Both the position numbers and the translations under genes were made by a program. 64,000 nt of DNA from ZC4RG17 sp036259475 (GTDB taxonomy: Bacteria > Actinomycetota > Acidimicrobiia > Spongiisociales > ZC4RG35): contig DATABS010000035.1 in assembly GCA_036259475.1 (NCBI GenBank), positions 19,885-83,884 on the forward strand, read 5' to 3'. Numbering within the stretch: the stretch's first letter is position 1; every line of letters starts with the position of its first letter. This document shows positions 1-8,278 of the stretch, piece by piece. The notes under the pieces were generated by a model. The model was not told where the DNA came from, made no database searches, and saw only the letters and a list, made by a program, of their open reading frames with translations.

Positions 1-2122
1 GGGTTTCAGCTTCCGCCTGTTCGTCGGCTGACGACGTTTCACCTTCCGCGGCCGGGGTGGTGAACCCAACAGCCTCGTACACCTTGGCCTGCAGTTGCAT
101 GGCGAGTTCCGGATTCTCGCGCAGGAACCGCTTGGCGTTCTCCCGACCCTGACCGAGTTGATCGTCGTCGTAGGTGTACCAAGCGCCGCTCTTCTTCACC
201 ACGCCCTCGTCGACGGCGATGTCGAGCAAACTGCCTTCCCGGGAAATGCCCTCACCGAACATGATGTCGAACTCGGCCAGACGGAACGGTGGGGCCATCT
301 TGTTCTTGGCCACTTTCACCCGTACGCGGTTACCCACCTGATCGGTTCCGTCCTTGATCGATTCGATGCGCCGAACGTCGAGGCGGACGCTGGAGTAGAA
401 CTTCAGAGCCCGGCCGCCGGGTGTGGTCTCAGGTGAGTTGTGGACCATCACCCCGTCTACGAAGTAGTTGTGGCTTCCCTCGACCTCGATGTCGAAACGA
501 TGGGTGGCCCGCCCATTGGGTGGCCGCCGCGTGATATCGATGACCGGCATCGAAGTAAGAACCTGGCGGGTCTCTCCGAGTTCGGGTTCCACACGGAACT
601 GTCCGCGCAAGCGTGGCAACAGCTTGTAGTCCATCGATGGGTGAACAAATGGAGCGATCAGAGCTTGGAGCTTGGCAGTCTCGGCCGTAGGGAACTGGAT
701 GACAGCCTTGTTGGCCCGAGTGATCATCTTCCCTCGTATCCCCCAGGTATCCGCCAGATGGTCGAGCAGCCGTTGGCGACTCGTGGCCTCCATTGCCTCT
801 ACGCATATTTCGGCGCGTCCACTACCACCCATCGTGCGCTTCTGCAGACCCTTCGACCGAATGGTGAACGACCCGTCATCCATGTACCAGAGGGCGAGCG
901 AGAGGGGCGTCAACTGCTTGAGGTAGTCGTAGCTCAATACCTTCTTGCCACCTATGTAGACCGAACTCCTCAGCCCGGCTAGTTCGGGAAGTGGCTGGGC
1001 ATCCCAGAAGACGGCGCCAGTGCCGTTCGTGCTACGGCTGACCCCGATGTTGGCGAAGAGTGCGGCCTTCCAGTCGCCGTACTCGATCTGGCGAGGGCCG
1101 TGGCCCCAGCGCAGTCGTGCCCCATGAGCGCTTCGCGTCGGTGAAAGGGCTCCATCACCCATCAAAGTGCCGAGTACCACTTGCATCTGCCAATCGGACA
1201 GGTGATGGGAAACGGCTTGCAACACCCGATCGCCGACCTCGAGGTCACCGGCTTCTCTCCAGCCCGTGGGCGTTTGGATCAGGTGATTCTCTGTGACGGC
1301 GAACTGCGACCGCCCGTTTCCGCTGCCTTTGGCGACCACGAAGCGAAGGAATTCGTCGGTCCGCCCATTGTCGAACCAATTGACCACCTTGCGGGGAACG
1401 ATCGTGTCGCTTTCGTGGTCATAGGACAGCACCTCGACCGGCATGCGCTGGTTGACGATCTTGCCGATCTTCTCCTGTCTGCCGTCGGCCAGGGTAACCC
1501 GCGTCCCATAGTCGCAGCATCCGAACATGACCCCTATCTTCTCTCTCAACTGGTTGATAAAGACCGCCGTGGTGCGTGACTTGTTCAGCGTGCCGGCCAG
1601 CTTGCGCAGCGCCTGGGACATGAGACGGGCCTGGAGGCCGACGTGGCTGTCGCCCATCTCGCCTTCGATCTCGGCTCGGGGCACCAGGGCAGCAACCGAG
1701 TCGATCACGAGCACGTCGAGAGCGCCTGAGCGGATCAGCATGTCGGCGATCTCGAGAGCCTGCTCCCCCGTGTCGGGCTGGGAGATCAGCAATTCGTCGA
1801 CATCGACACCGATCGCCCGGGCATAGCTCGGGTCGAGGGCATGCTCGGCATCGATGAAGGCGGCGATACCGCCGTTGCGCTGGGCCTCCGCCACGATGTG
1901 AAGGGCGAGGCTGGTCTTCCCCGACGCCTCCGGGCCGTAGATCTCGACGATCCGGCCCCGGGGGACGCCCCCGGTGCCCAGGGCGAGGTCGAGAGAGAGG
2001 GCGCCGGTGGAGATCACCTCCACCTTGCGGGCCGCGGCGTCGCCCATCTTCATGACCGCACCCTTGCCGTACTGCCGATCTATCTGGGTGAGCGCCATGT
2101 CGAGTGACTTCTGGCGTTCCAT
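1..2122 (-). CDS. recA: Recombinase RecA precursor interrupted by an intein (3' end cut by window edge)
   Basis: RecA forms ATP-dependent filaments on single-stranded DNA for homologous recombination and triggers LexA self-cleavage. The reading frame is open from the ATG at 2122 to the left edge. Residues 1-201 are N-terminal RecA with Walker A GPEASGKTS near 63 and Walker B LDVLVIDS; residues 202-562 are an intein; residues 563 onward resume with SPETTPGGRALKFYSSVR and run through the C-terminal RecA domain to an acidic, Ala/Glu-rich tail. The extein junction is IGVMFG/SPETT, at the start of DNA-binding loop L2. An AAGGAG ribosome binding site lies 6 nt before the ATG. Two damage-type promoters lie upstream. 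The stop codon is outside the window. Because the frame is incomplete here and split by the intein, simple ORF finders miss it. Confidence 0.97.
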   Translation of the reverse strand, partial: MERQKSLDMALTQIDRQYGKGAVMKMGDAAARKVEVISTGALSLDLALGTGGVPRGRIVEIYGPEASGKTSLALHIVAEAQRNGGIAAFIDAEHALDPSYARAIGVDVDELLISQPDTGEQALEIADMLIRSGALDVLVIDSVAALVPRAEIEGEMGDSHVGLQARLMSQALRKLAGTLNKSRTTAVFINQLREKIGVMFGCCDYGTRVTLADGRQEKIGKIVNQRMPVEVLSYDHESDTIVPRKVVNWFDNGRTDEFLRFVVAKGSGNGRSQFAVTENHLIQTPTGWREAGDLEVGDRVLQAVSHHLSDWQMQVVLGTLMGDGALSPTRSAHGARLRWGHGPRQIEYGDWKAALFANIGVSRSTNGTGAVFWDAQPLPELAGLRSSVYIGGKKVLSYDYLKQLTPLSLALWYMDDGSFTIRSKGLQKRTMGGSGRAEICVEAMEATSRQRLLDHLADTWGIRGKMITRANKAVIQFPTAETAKLQALIAPFVHPSMDYKLLPRLRGQFRVEPELGETRQVLTSMPVIDITRRPPNGRATHRFDIEVEGSHNYFVDGVMVHNSPETTPGGRALKFYSSVRLDVRRIESIKDGTDQVGNRVRVKVAKNKMAPPFRLAEFDIMFGEGISREGSLLDIAVDEGVVKKSGAWYTYDDDQLGQGRENAKRFLRENPELAMQLQAKVYEAVGFTTPAAEGETSSADEQAEAET
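437..1519 (-). mobile_element. RecA intein with LAGLIDADG homing endonuclease
   Basis: A 361-residue protein-splicing element sits in frame inside RecA (precursor residues 202-562). All expected blocks are visible: N-terminal nucleophile Cys (CCDYGTRVTLADG), block B TENHLIQTPTGW with the conserved His, two LAGLIDADG-like endonuclease helices (VVLGTLMGDGAL and LALWYMDDGSF, each keeping its acidic residue), and the C-terminal splice region DIEVEGSHNYFVDGVMVHN ending in His-Asn followed by extein Ser. No stop or frameshift interrupts it, so it should both splice and home. From memory, length and motifs closely match the Mycobacterium leprae RecA intein, which uses this same IGVMFG/S site; the M. 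tuberculosis intein uses a different one. Confidence 0.96.
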
Positions 2123-2171
2123 TCTGTTCTCCTTGTCGGTCACTGCCCTTCCTCTCTCAGTGCGTGTCGTG

Positions 2172-2194
2172 AACGTAAACCACAGGTGTGACAA
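2172..2194 (-). promoter_or_regulatory. recA proximal promoter, TTGTCR-N3-N8-TAnnnT (PafBC/RecA-NDp type)
   Basis: On the minus strand TTGTCA (2194-2189) is followed by CAC, eight bases, and TACGTT (2177-2172). This fits the mycobacterial RecA-NDp consensus tTGTCRgtg-N8-TAnnnT used by the LexA-independent PafBC regulator. It would start transcription about 40 nt before the recA ATG. Two further copies occur at 32258 and 46331. Confidence 0.75.
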
Positions 2195-2196
2195 GA

Positions 2197-2225
2197 AGCG
2201 TACAGCGAACGTCTGTTCGGGCCAA
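2197..2225 (-). promoter_or_regulatory. LexA (SOS) box within the recA distal promoter
   Basis: CGAACAGACGTTCG (minus strand, 2219-2206) is a perfect actinobacterial LexA operator. It lies between TTGGCC (2225-2220, candidate -35) and TACGCT (2202-2197, candidate -10), spacing 17. LexA binding would cover the spacer. The layout matches the imuA' promoter in this window. Confidence 0.85.
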
Positions 2226-2229
2226 GCAT

Positions 2230-2760
2230 CTAGAGCGGGAAGGTCTCATATCGCTCGTACCGGCTGCCGACCGCCGCCATGACGTGATACTCCGCCACCG
2301 TGAAGCGCGCCTTCCACCCGTCGTCGGACTCAACCAGCGGACGGACATCGGCGGGCGGGCGGACCCGTGCCAACGTGAGGTGAGGATGGAAGGGGCGCTC
2401 CTCTTGTCCCAGCCCGGCTGTCTCCGCAGAGTCATCCACCACGGCAGCCAGACGAGGTAGCCCGGCGCTTTCGACTCCGGTCCAGAACACCGTCGCCCGG
2501 GCCGCCCGCGGAAACGCCCCGAAGCCCCTCAGCGCCAGGTCGAACGGCGCCGGGGCAGGGGCTTGGTCCATCGTCGCCAGCCACCGTTCGTACGCCACTT
2601 CCTCGACGTGCCCGATGAACCGCAGTGTGATGTGCCAATTGGCCGGAGGCACCGGACGTCCCGGCAGCGTGACGGATTCGAGTCGATGCGCCAGCGCCGC
2701 CACCACCTCCGGGGGTGGTACCACGGCGGCGAACACCCGCCCGGTCGGGGTCAGGCCCAC
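2230..2760 (-). CDS. thpR: RNA 2',3'-cyclic phosphodiesterase (2H family)
   Basis: The 176-aa product is a 2H phosphoesterase of the LigT/ThpR group, which opens 2',3'-cyclic phosphates on RNA ends. The two signature HxT motifs are present: HITLRF at about residue 43 and HPHLTLAR at about 127. Length is typical of the family. It starts at a GTG that overlaps the last codons of cinA by 10 nt, so the two are probably translationally coupled. It is followed by the recA promoter region, which begins inside or just after its 3' end. Confidence 0.88.
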   Translation of the reverse strand: MGLTPTGRVFAAVVPPPEVVAALAHRLESVTLPGRPVPPANWHITLRFIGHVEEVAYERWLATMDQAPAPAPFDLALRGFGAFPRAARATVFWTGVESAGLPRLAAVVDDSAETAGLGQEERPFHPHLTLARVRPPADVRPLVESDDGWKARFTVAEYHVMAAVGSRYERYETFPL

Positions 2761-3983
2761 CAGATCCCGGCCACCGCCAGGCGAACGTGGTGGAGAGCGG
2801 CCGTCGCAGCGTATGTCCTTATACGCTCTCGATCTCCGGCGAAGCGCAGAGTACGCGCCGCCGTCCTTTCCGGCGTCGCCACGCCGACTACCACCGTACC
2901 CGGCGGCTCCTCCAGGGCATCGGGGCCGGCCGAGCCGGTCAGCGCCACGGCAACGTCCACGCTCAAGGAGGAGCGAGCTCCCTCCGCCATCGCACGCGCC
3001 GTGGGTTCGCTCACCAGTCCCTGATCGAGGGTATGGACATCGAGCAGCGTCTCCTTTACGTCCGTGGCGTAGGCGACGATGCCTCCGCGCATGTGACTGG
3101 AGGAGCCCGGCAGGGACGTGAGGCGGGCCGCCACCAGTCCGCCGGTCACCGATTCGGCGGTTCCGATCGTCCAGTCCCTCTCACCGAGCAGGCGAAACAC
3201 GACCGACTCGATCGTTTCGCCGTCGACGCCGAACACCGAATCCCCGAGGCGTCTGCGCACCTCGGTCTCCACCGGTTCGATGAGCGCCGAGGCGGCACGG
3301 GCCGTCTCGGCCTTGGAGGTGATCCGCACCTTGATCTCGCCTCCCGAGGCGAGGAAGGCGATCGACGGGTTGGTTACTTCGTAGAGGTCGGCCAGTGCGT
3401 CGGCGATCCATGACTCCGGCCGTCCCCACGACCTCAGCATTCTGCTCACCAGCACCTCGTCGGTCCCGGCCATCTGGCGTAGCCGGGGAAGCACGTGATC
3501 GGTGAGCAGCAACTCCATCTCCTCGGGCACGCCGGGTAGGGCGAACAGCCACACACCCTCATGGTCGAGAGCCAAGCCGGGGGCGGTGCCCTTGGGATTC
3601 GGCAACATCTCCGCTCCCTGCGGGTAGTCGGCCTGGCGAATGTTCGAAGGCGGCATTTCCCGCCCCGTGCGGGCCCAGCGCGCTTCGAGGGCATGCTCGT
3701 ATTCGGTCGAGTGTTCCATGGTCCGATCGGTGGCGGCGCAGATCGCCTCGCGGGTGAGGTCGTCCTGGGTCGGTCCGATCCCACCGGTAATGATGACGGC
3801 GTCGGCCCGGCTCATCGCCGTCTCCAGTACGGAAGTCAGCCTTCCAAGATTGTCGCCCACCACCTGCTGGTGATGAGCGTCGAAACCGTGTTCAGCCAGG
3901 AGGTGTCCGATGGTGGCAGCATTTCCATTGACGATCTGGCCGAGCAGGAGTTCGGTTCCCACCGCCACGACCTCGACGATCAA
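2751..3983 (-). CDS. cinA: CinA: competence/damage-inducible protein, NMN deamidase domain
   Basis: The 410-aa protein has an N-terminal MoaB/MogA-like domain (VAVGTELLLGQIVNGN, then TGGIGPTQDDLTRE near residue 66) and a C-terminal CinA domain (GTAESVTGGLVAARL, then ALTGSAGP), the nicotinamide-nucleotide amidase part that recycles NMN. Full family length. The start TTG at 3983 overlaps the stop of the 45-aa ORF upstream (TTGA), and its own end overlaps thpR. The cinA-recA neighbourhood is widespread in bacteria. Confidence 0.93.
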   Translation of the reverse strand: MIVEVVAVGTELLLGQIVNGNAATIGHLLAEHGFDAHHQQVVGDNLGRLTSVLETAMSRADAVIITGGIGPTQDDLTREAICAATDRTMEHSTEYEHALEARWARTGREMPPSNIRQADYPQGAEMLPNPKGTAPGLALDHEGVWLFALPGVPEEMELLLTDHVLPRLRQMAGTDEVLVSRMLRSWGRPESWIADALADLYEVTNPSIAFLASGGEIKVRITSKAETARAASALIEPVETEVRRRLGDSVFGVDGETIESVVFRLLGERDWTIGTAESVTGGLVAARLTSLPGSSSHMRGGIVAYATDVKETLLDVHTLDQGLVSEPTARAMAEGARSSLSVDVAVALTGSAGPDALEEPPGTVVVGVATPERTAARTLRFAGDRERIRTYAATAALHHVRLAVAGIWWA

Positions 3984-4117
3984 CCGGCCACCTGCTTCGG
4001 CTCCATGTCAATTCCGCCGGCGGCGGCTCCGGTCGTCTCGGGAAGAGCGACGAGTTCCTCGGTGTGGGTCTGGTTCTTGACCCATCCCAGCGCCGTAAGA
4101 CGCTGCAAAGCCGTCAT
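3980..4117 (-). CDS. Small hypothetical protein (45 aa) coupled between flavin reductase and cinA
   Basis: A 45-codon ORF (begins MTALQRLTALGWVKNQ) fills the gap between two genes. Its ATG overlaps the flavin reductase stop (ATGA) and its TGA overlaps the cinA start (TTGA), so all three frames join end to end. Nothing in the sequence identifies a function: no transmembrane segment and no Cys cluster. It may be a real micro-protein or a translational bridge. The tight overlaps are the only evidence that it is translated. Confidence 0.45.
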   Translation of the reverse strand: MTALQRLTALGWVKNQTHTEELVALPETTGAAAGGIDMEPKQVAG

Positions 4118-4635
4118 GGGGCCAACCGGCGGTAGGTACCACGAAAATAGATGAGCGGGTCGTCCAGTTCGCTGACCGACAGGTCCTCGATCTCTCCAAC
4201 TATGACGAGTTGGTCGCCGAACGGCCGTACCTCCTCCAGGCGGCATCCGGCCCAGTCGGACACCTCGCTGAGGCGTGGGCCCCATACGGTCACCTCGGTG
4301 GATACGTTGGCGAACATCCCACCTGGGGCCGGGCGCAACCCGGCGAAGATGTCGGCTATGACCCGGCATTCCTCCGTGAGGACATGGGCCACGAACCGAC
4401 CCGAGGACTCCGCTGCGTCGAGGAACTCCGAACCCGATCCGATGAGGGCCGCCGCCCGTGGAATCTCACCTTCTATTACGAAGAACGACGAGACGGTGAT
4501 CCCCGCCGGTCGCTCATCCTGGGCAGTGAGGATGGTCACTGGAGCGGCCAGGCGACCCCTCAGCCGACGAACCGGATCGCGCTGGTCCACCGGCACGGAG
4601 AACGGGTTCTCGGAGTGGATGCTCACCCGTTGCAT
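4114..4635 (-). CDS. Flavin reductase-like domain protein (FMN-binding split barrel)
   Basis: The 173-aa protein matches the flavin reductase / FMN-binding split-barrel family: APVTILTAQDERPAGITVSSF near residue 31 corresponds to the conserved FMN phosphate-binding stretch, with SGRFVAHVLTEE following. These proteins reduce flavin with NAD(P)H for a partner monooxygenase, or bind flavin in another role; no partner is adjacent. It is the first gene of a tightly overlapping chain with the 45-aa ORF, cinA and thpR. A second family member is at 31119-31631. Confidence 0.8.
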   Translation of the reverse strand: MQRVSIHSENPFSVPVDQRDPVRRLRGRLAAPVTILTAQDERPAGITVSSFFVIEGEIPRAAALIGSGSEFLDAAESSGRFVAHVLTEECRVIADIFAGLRPAPGGMFANVSTEVTVWGPRLSEVSDWAGCRLEEVRPFGDQLVIVGEIEDLSVSELDDPLIYFRGTYRRLAP

Positions 4636-4667
4636 GGTAGAGGGATGGACGGTGTGTTCCCGAGCCC

Positions 4668-5552
4668 CTACAGCGGCACCTCGTCGGCCTTCCGCTTGTC
4701 GAAGCGCAGACGGGTGGTGTATCCGGCCTCACGTGCCGCAGCCACCACCCTGTCGTGGCCCCAGGCGGCCTCTTCGGGGTAGTGGGCGTCGGAGGCGAGG
4801 GTGACCGGCACACCGGCTTCATGGAACCGGCCCAAGAAATCGGGAGCCGGGTAGACCTCTTCCGCCGGGTTGCGGAGTCCCTGGCTCGACACCTCCACCG
4901 CCGTGCCGGAGGCGGCAGCCGCCGCCACAACGGCATGGTGCCACCGGGACGGGTCGGTCTGGGGGCGGAGGCCGTACTTCTTGATCACATCGACATGGGC
5001 CAGGACGTCGACAGCTCCGGAGGCGGCCAACTGCGTCTCGAGGGCGAAGTAGTCATCCCAGGACCGTTCGACTCCCCGCCGGTCGAACTCGAACACGGAA
5101 TGTGAGGCGTCGATCGCCCAGCCACCGATCCAATGGACCGCCCCGATCAGGAAGTCCCATGGATAGGGGGCGAGCAGCTCGGAGACGGCGCCGATGCTCT
5201 CGGGGAAGAAGTCCACCTCCAACCCCAGGAGCACCGGGAGTCCCGCCGCCTTCGCCTCAGTCACCGCTTCGACGTAGCTGTCGAGTGACAGGGTTCGGTC
5301 GGCCTCGACCATGGCATGCGAGAGGAGCGCCACATCCTCGGGTGTGTCGGATCGCTCCCAGAACGGTCCCAGCACGGGCTCGGCCTCCACGCAGCGGTAG
5401 AGATGCTCGGTGAAACCCAGCTCGGTCACTCCCCGGCCCGCCGCCGCCTCGACGTAGGCCTCGATGTGTCCCGCCGGGTACTGGCCCGGAGTCGGATCAC
5501 CGGGACGCTCCAGGCCGGCGTGGGGATGAAGATGGATGTGGTAGTCAGACAT
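4668..5552 (-). CDS. PHP-domain phosphatase, histidinol-phosphatase family
   Basis: The 294-aa protein opens with the metal-binding DYHIHLHPH motif of the PHP superfamily and continues with GFTEHLYR, GLEVDFFPE, GAVHWIGGWAID, LAHVDVIKKYG and LASDAHYPEE, the order seen in HisK-type histidinol-phosphate phosphatases. The likely reaction is histidinol phosphate to histidinol in histidine synthesis, but no his genes are nearby, so another phosphoester substrate is possible. It follows the 82-aa ORF by 15 nt and probably shares its transcript. Confidence 0.82.
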   Translation of the reverse strand: MSDYHIHLHPHAGLERPGDPTPGQYPAGHIEAYVEAAAGRGVTELGFTEHLYRCVEAEPVLGPFWERSDTPEDVALLSHAMVEADRTLSLDSYVEAVTEAKAAGLPVLLGLEVDFFPESIGAVSELLAPYPWDFLIGAVHWIGGWAIDASHSVFEFDRRGVERSWDDYFALETQLAASGAVDVLAHVDVIKKYGLRPQTDPSRWHHAVVAAAAASGTAVEVSSQGLRNPAEEVYPAPDFLGRFHEAGVPVTLASDAHYPEEAAWGHDRVVAAAREAGYTTRLRFDKRKADEVPL

Positions 5553-5567
5553 CTGCCGCTCGTGTGG

Positions 5568-5816
5568 TCAGCGGCGCCACGACTCGACCGCCGGTCGGAG
5601 TTCGTCGGGACAGGCGTCGGCCAGGATGTTCCATGCCGGCGGCGATACCTCGCCTTCCTCCTCCAGTTCGGCGCAGGCCAGCGCCATGGCGTCGGCTACG
5701 CCTCCCAGGCTCCGATCGGTCGCCACCGCCCTGAACATGGAGGAGCGGGCTCCGTCGACATCGCCCCGTCCCAACGCGGCAATCGCCTCCTCCACGTCGC
5801 CGCGGGCGTCCGCCAT
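5568..5816 (-). CDS. Small hypothetical protein (82 aa)
   Basis: The product begins MADARGDVEEAIAALGRGDVDGARSSMF and is rich in Ala, Glu and Asp. It looks fully helical, like a single TPR-type helical pair (AIAALGRGDVDGARSSMFRAVATD). The ATG at 5816 lies 8 nt after the GAPDH-like stop, and the PHP phosphatase follows 15 nt downstream, so it is part of that operon. I do not recognise the family. Confidence 0.6.
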   Translation of the reverse strand: MADARGDVEEAIAALGRGDVDGARSSMFRAVATDRSLGGVADAMALACAELEEEGEVSPPAWNILADACPDELRPAVESWRR

Positions 5817-5824
5817 CGCGGAGA

Positions 5825-6883
5825 TCAGACCTCGCGGAAGAGGTACCGGCGGAGGATGTCGATCCGGTCGTCGACCGTGGACGGGTCGAGGTACCACAGC
5901 ATCGCGGCCAGCGTCGAAAGCAGCGGGTTCCCGTCCTGGGGCGTGAAGCAGAAGCCGACCAGCTCGTTGCCGTTGCGGACAGTGAGCGTCTCCAGCGCCA
6001 CAACCGTCTGGGAGAGAATTCGCCCGTAATAGCCGTGATCCCGGCCGAACGAGAAGACCGAATTGGCCGATCTCTTGTTCGTTACCGCCACGCGGGCGTT
6101 GCCGGCCAGTCGCTCCTTGACCTCGTCGAGTGTCATCTCACGGTCGAGCGTGAGCGAGAAATGGATGGCGTGCATGTATTGGGTGTTCAGCTTGATGGCC
6201 GACGAGAACAGGTTCAGGTCGTATCCCAAGGTGGCGAACAGGCTGTTGGCGTCGCGGGCGTGGTGGGTGCCGAAACGCTCGTCCTTGTGCTTGTCCACCG
6301 TGGGAGAGGCCACGAACCCGTCATCCTGGGAAATGTCGTTCGCCCGCCTCACACAGAGGAAGCGACCGTCTACCAGGTGGTTGGTTCCGTCCGGATCCAG
6401 GCCGAGCGTCTTGACCAGCACCGAGATGTTGTGTGTGTTGCAGGAGACGATGTGGAGAAAACGGTCCTCACCGGCCACGAGGGCGGCGTCGTTTATCCCT
6501 CGGGCGTACATCTTGCCGAAGCCGAACTCCGAACCCTGGGCCATGAAGCCGGCCGGGTTGTCGAGGGATTGGTAGATCTCTTCTTTGTTCTGGTTTCCGA
6601 CGGGCGTGCAGTCGATCACCACGGTCGCCCGGTTGAGTGCTTCCAGGCTCTCGTACTTGGGACTGTGGCCTAGCTCTTCGAAACTTGCCCGCTTGTCGGC
6701 ATCGACCGTCAGGGCGGCGCCTCTCCCGACGAGATCGTTCACCTTGGGCCGTTCGGTGAGGAGAGGCGTCCGCTTGTGGAAGGTGACCTCGTCGATCCCG
6801 AAGTGCTCTCGATGATCGGCGAGCATGCCGATCAAAGGCTCCCCGATGGTGCCCGTGCCGACGACATGGACGATCTTGGACAT
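5825..6883 (-). CDS. Archaeal-type (type II) glyceraldehyde-3-phosphate dehydrogenase-like protein
   Basis: The 352-aa protein has an N-terminal Rossmann glycine motif (VGTGTIGEPLI), a central ATVVIDCTPVGNQNKE stretch, then QGSE and SCNTHNISVLVK. This order matches archaeal phosphorylating GAPDH (VAVNGYGTIGKR, VVDCSP..ENK, QGGE, SCNTT), with the putative catalytic Cys in SCNT retained. The C-terminal half also follows that family (LNTQYMHAIHFSLTLDREM). Motifs are divergent from classical bacterial Gap, so substrate and cofactor are uncertain. It heads the operon with the 82-aa ORF and PHP phosphatase and lies next to the glyoxylate genes, which suggests a role in carbon flux. Assignment rests on motif similarity only. 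Confidence 0.6.
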   Translation of the reverse strand: MSKIVHVVGTGTIGEPLIGMLADHREHFGIDEVTFHKRTPLLTERPKVNDLVGRGAALTVDADKRASFEELGHSPKYESLEALNRATVVIDCTPVGNQNKEEIYQSLDNPAGFMAQGSEFGFGKMYARGINDAALVAGEDRFLHIVSCNTHNISVLVKTLGLDPDGTNHLVDGRFLCVRRANDISQDDGFVASPTVDKHKDERFGTHHARDANSLFATLGYDLNLFSSAIKLNTQYMHAIHFSLTLDREMTLDEVKERLAGNARVAVTNKRSANSVFSFGRDHGYYGRILSQTVVALETLTVRNGNELVGFCFTPQDGNPLLSTLAAMLWYLDPSTVDDRIDILRRYLFREV

Positions 6884-7000
6884 TGTCTGGCTCCCTCCGG
6901 TCGCCGGCGGTCTGAGTTGATTGGTTATCGGGCGGCGACGTTGTTGTCGTTACCGGGAACTTACCACCTGCCGAGAATCTGACTCTGATGCGCCAGACTC

Positions 7001-8278
7001 TCAGAACTGCTCGTCCTCCGTACTCCCCGTCAGAGCCAGCGTCGAGGCCTCTCCGCCACTGATGATTGCCGACACGGCATCGAAGTATCCCGCTCCCACC
7101 TCGCGCTGATGGCGGGTAGCGGTGTAGCCCTGGTCCTCCATGGCGAACTCAGACTGCTGGAGATCGACATAGGCAGGCATTCCATGGGTGGCGTAGCCCT
7201 GCGCCAGCTCGAACATCGATGCATTCAGTGCGTGGAAGCCGGCCAGTGTGATGAACTGGAACTTGTAGCCCATTGCCCCGAGTTCCTTTTGGAACGACGC
7301 GATGGCGGCGTCGTCGAGGGCCGCCTTCCAGTTGAAGGACGGCGAGCAGTTGTAGGCAAGCATCTTGCCGGGGAACTCGCCGTGGATCGCCTCGGCGAAG
7401 CGCGCTGCCTCATCCAGATCGGGGGTAGCCGTCTCGCACCAGAGCAGGTCGGCGTACGGTGCATAGGCAAGGCCCCGGGCGATCGCCTGGTCGAGCCCGT
7501 TGCGGACCCGGAAGAAGCCTTCGGCGGTGCGGCTACCGGTCAGGAAGGGGCGATCGCGCTCGTCGACGTCGGAAGTGAGGAGATTGGCCGCATTGGCGTC
7601 GGTCCGAGCAACGATGACGGTCGGTACGTCCATGACGTCGGCAGCCAGCCGCGCCGCCACGAGGGTGCGAATGTGCTGTGACGTAGGGACCAGCACCTTG
7701 CCACCCATATGGCCGCATTTCTTCTCCGAAGCCAGCTGATCCTCGAAATGCACGCCGGCCACACCGGCGTCGATGAAGTTCTTGGTCAGTTCGAACACAT
7801 TGAGCGAGCCGCCGAAACCGGCTTCGCCATCGGCGACGATGGGAATGAAGAAGTCCACCGTATCGCTGCCCTCGGCCCAAGCGATCTGATCGGCGCGTCG
7901 AAGGGCGTTGTTGATTCTCCGCACCAGGGCCGGAGCCGAATTGGCCGGGTAGAGCGATTGGTCGGGATAGACCTGCTCGGCGAGGTTGGCATCGCCCGCC
8001 ACCTGCCAGCCCGATAGATAGATCGCCTTCAAGCCCGCTTTCACCATCTGGACGGCCTGGCCGCCCGACATCGCACCGAGCGCACTCAGGTAGTCGGCCG
8101 ATGACATCGACGCCCAGAGCTTCTCGGCCATTGCCCGGGCGAGGGTGTGCTCCTCCCGGAGGCTGCCTCGCAGTCGAACGACCTCCTCGGCCGTGTAGGG
8201 ACGTTCCACCCCTCGCCACCGGGAATCGTCCGACCACATCCGCTGCATTTCCCTTGCCTCGCGGCTCTTGTCAGTCAT
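7001..8278 (-). CDS. aceA: Isocitrate lyase
   Basis: The 425-aa protein splits isocitrate into glyoxylate and succinate in the glyoxylate shunt. It carries the catalytic-loop signature KKCGHMGGKVLVP, the metal/substrate region IPIVADGEAGFGG, and YLSGWQVA, at normal family length. The ATG lies inside the 3' end of aceB (8-nt overlap), so the two are translationally coupled. The divergent RamB-like regulator at 9968 is the likely controller. Confidence 0.97.
   Translation of the reverse strand: MTDKSREAREMQRMWSDDSRWRGVERPYTAEEVVRLRGSLREEHTLARAMAEKLWASMSSADYLSALGAMSGGQAVQMVKAGLKAIYLSGWQVAGDANLAEQVYPDQSLYPANSAPALVRRINNALRRADQIAWAEGSDTVDFFIPIVADGEAGFGGSLNVFELTKNFIDAGVAGVHFEDQLASEKKCGHMGGKVLVPTSQHIRTLVAARLAADVMDVPTVIVARTDANAANLLTSDVDERDRPFLTGSRTAEGFFRVRNGLDQAIARGLAYAPYADLLWCETATPDLDEAARFAEAIHGEFPGKMLAYNCSPSFNWKAALDDAAIASFQKELGAMGYKFQFITLAGFHALNASMFELAQGYATHGMPAYVDLQQSEFAMEDQGYTATRHQREVGAGYFDAVSAIISGGEASTLALTGSTEDEQF

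Noticed and set aside
440..982. Plus-strand open frames through the recA region.
   Set aside because: The minus strand here encodes the RecA intein without interruption; the plus-strand frames show no family features.
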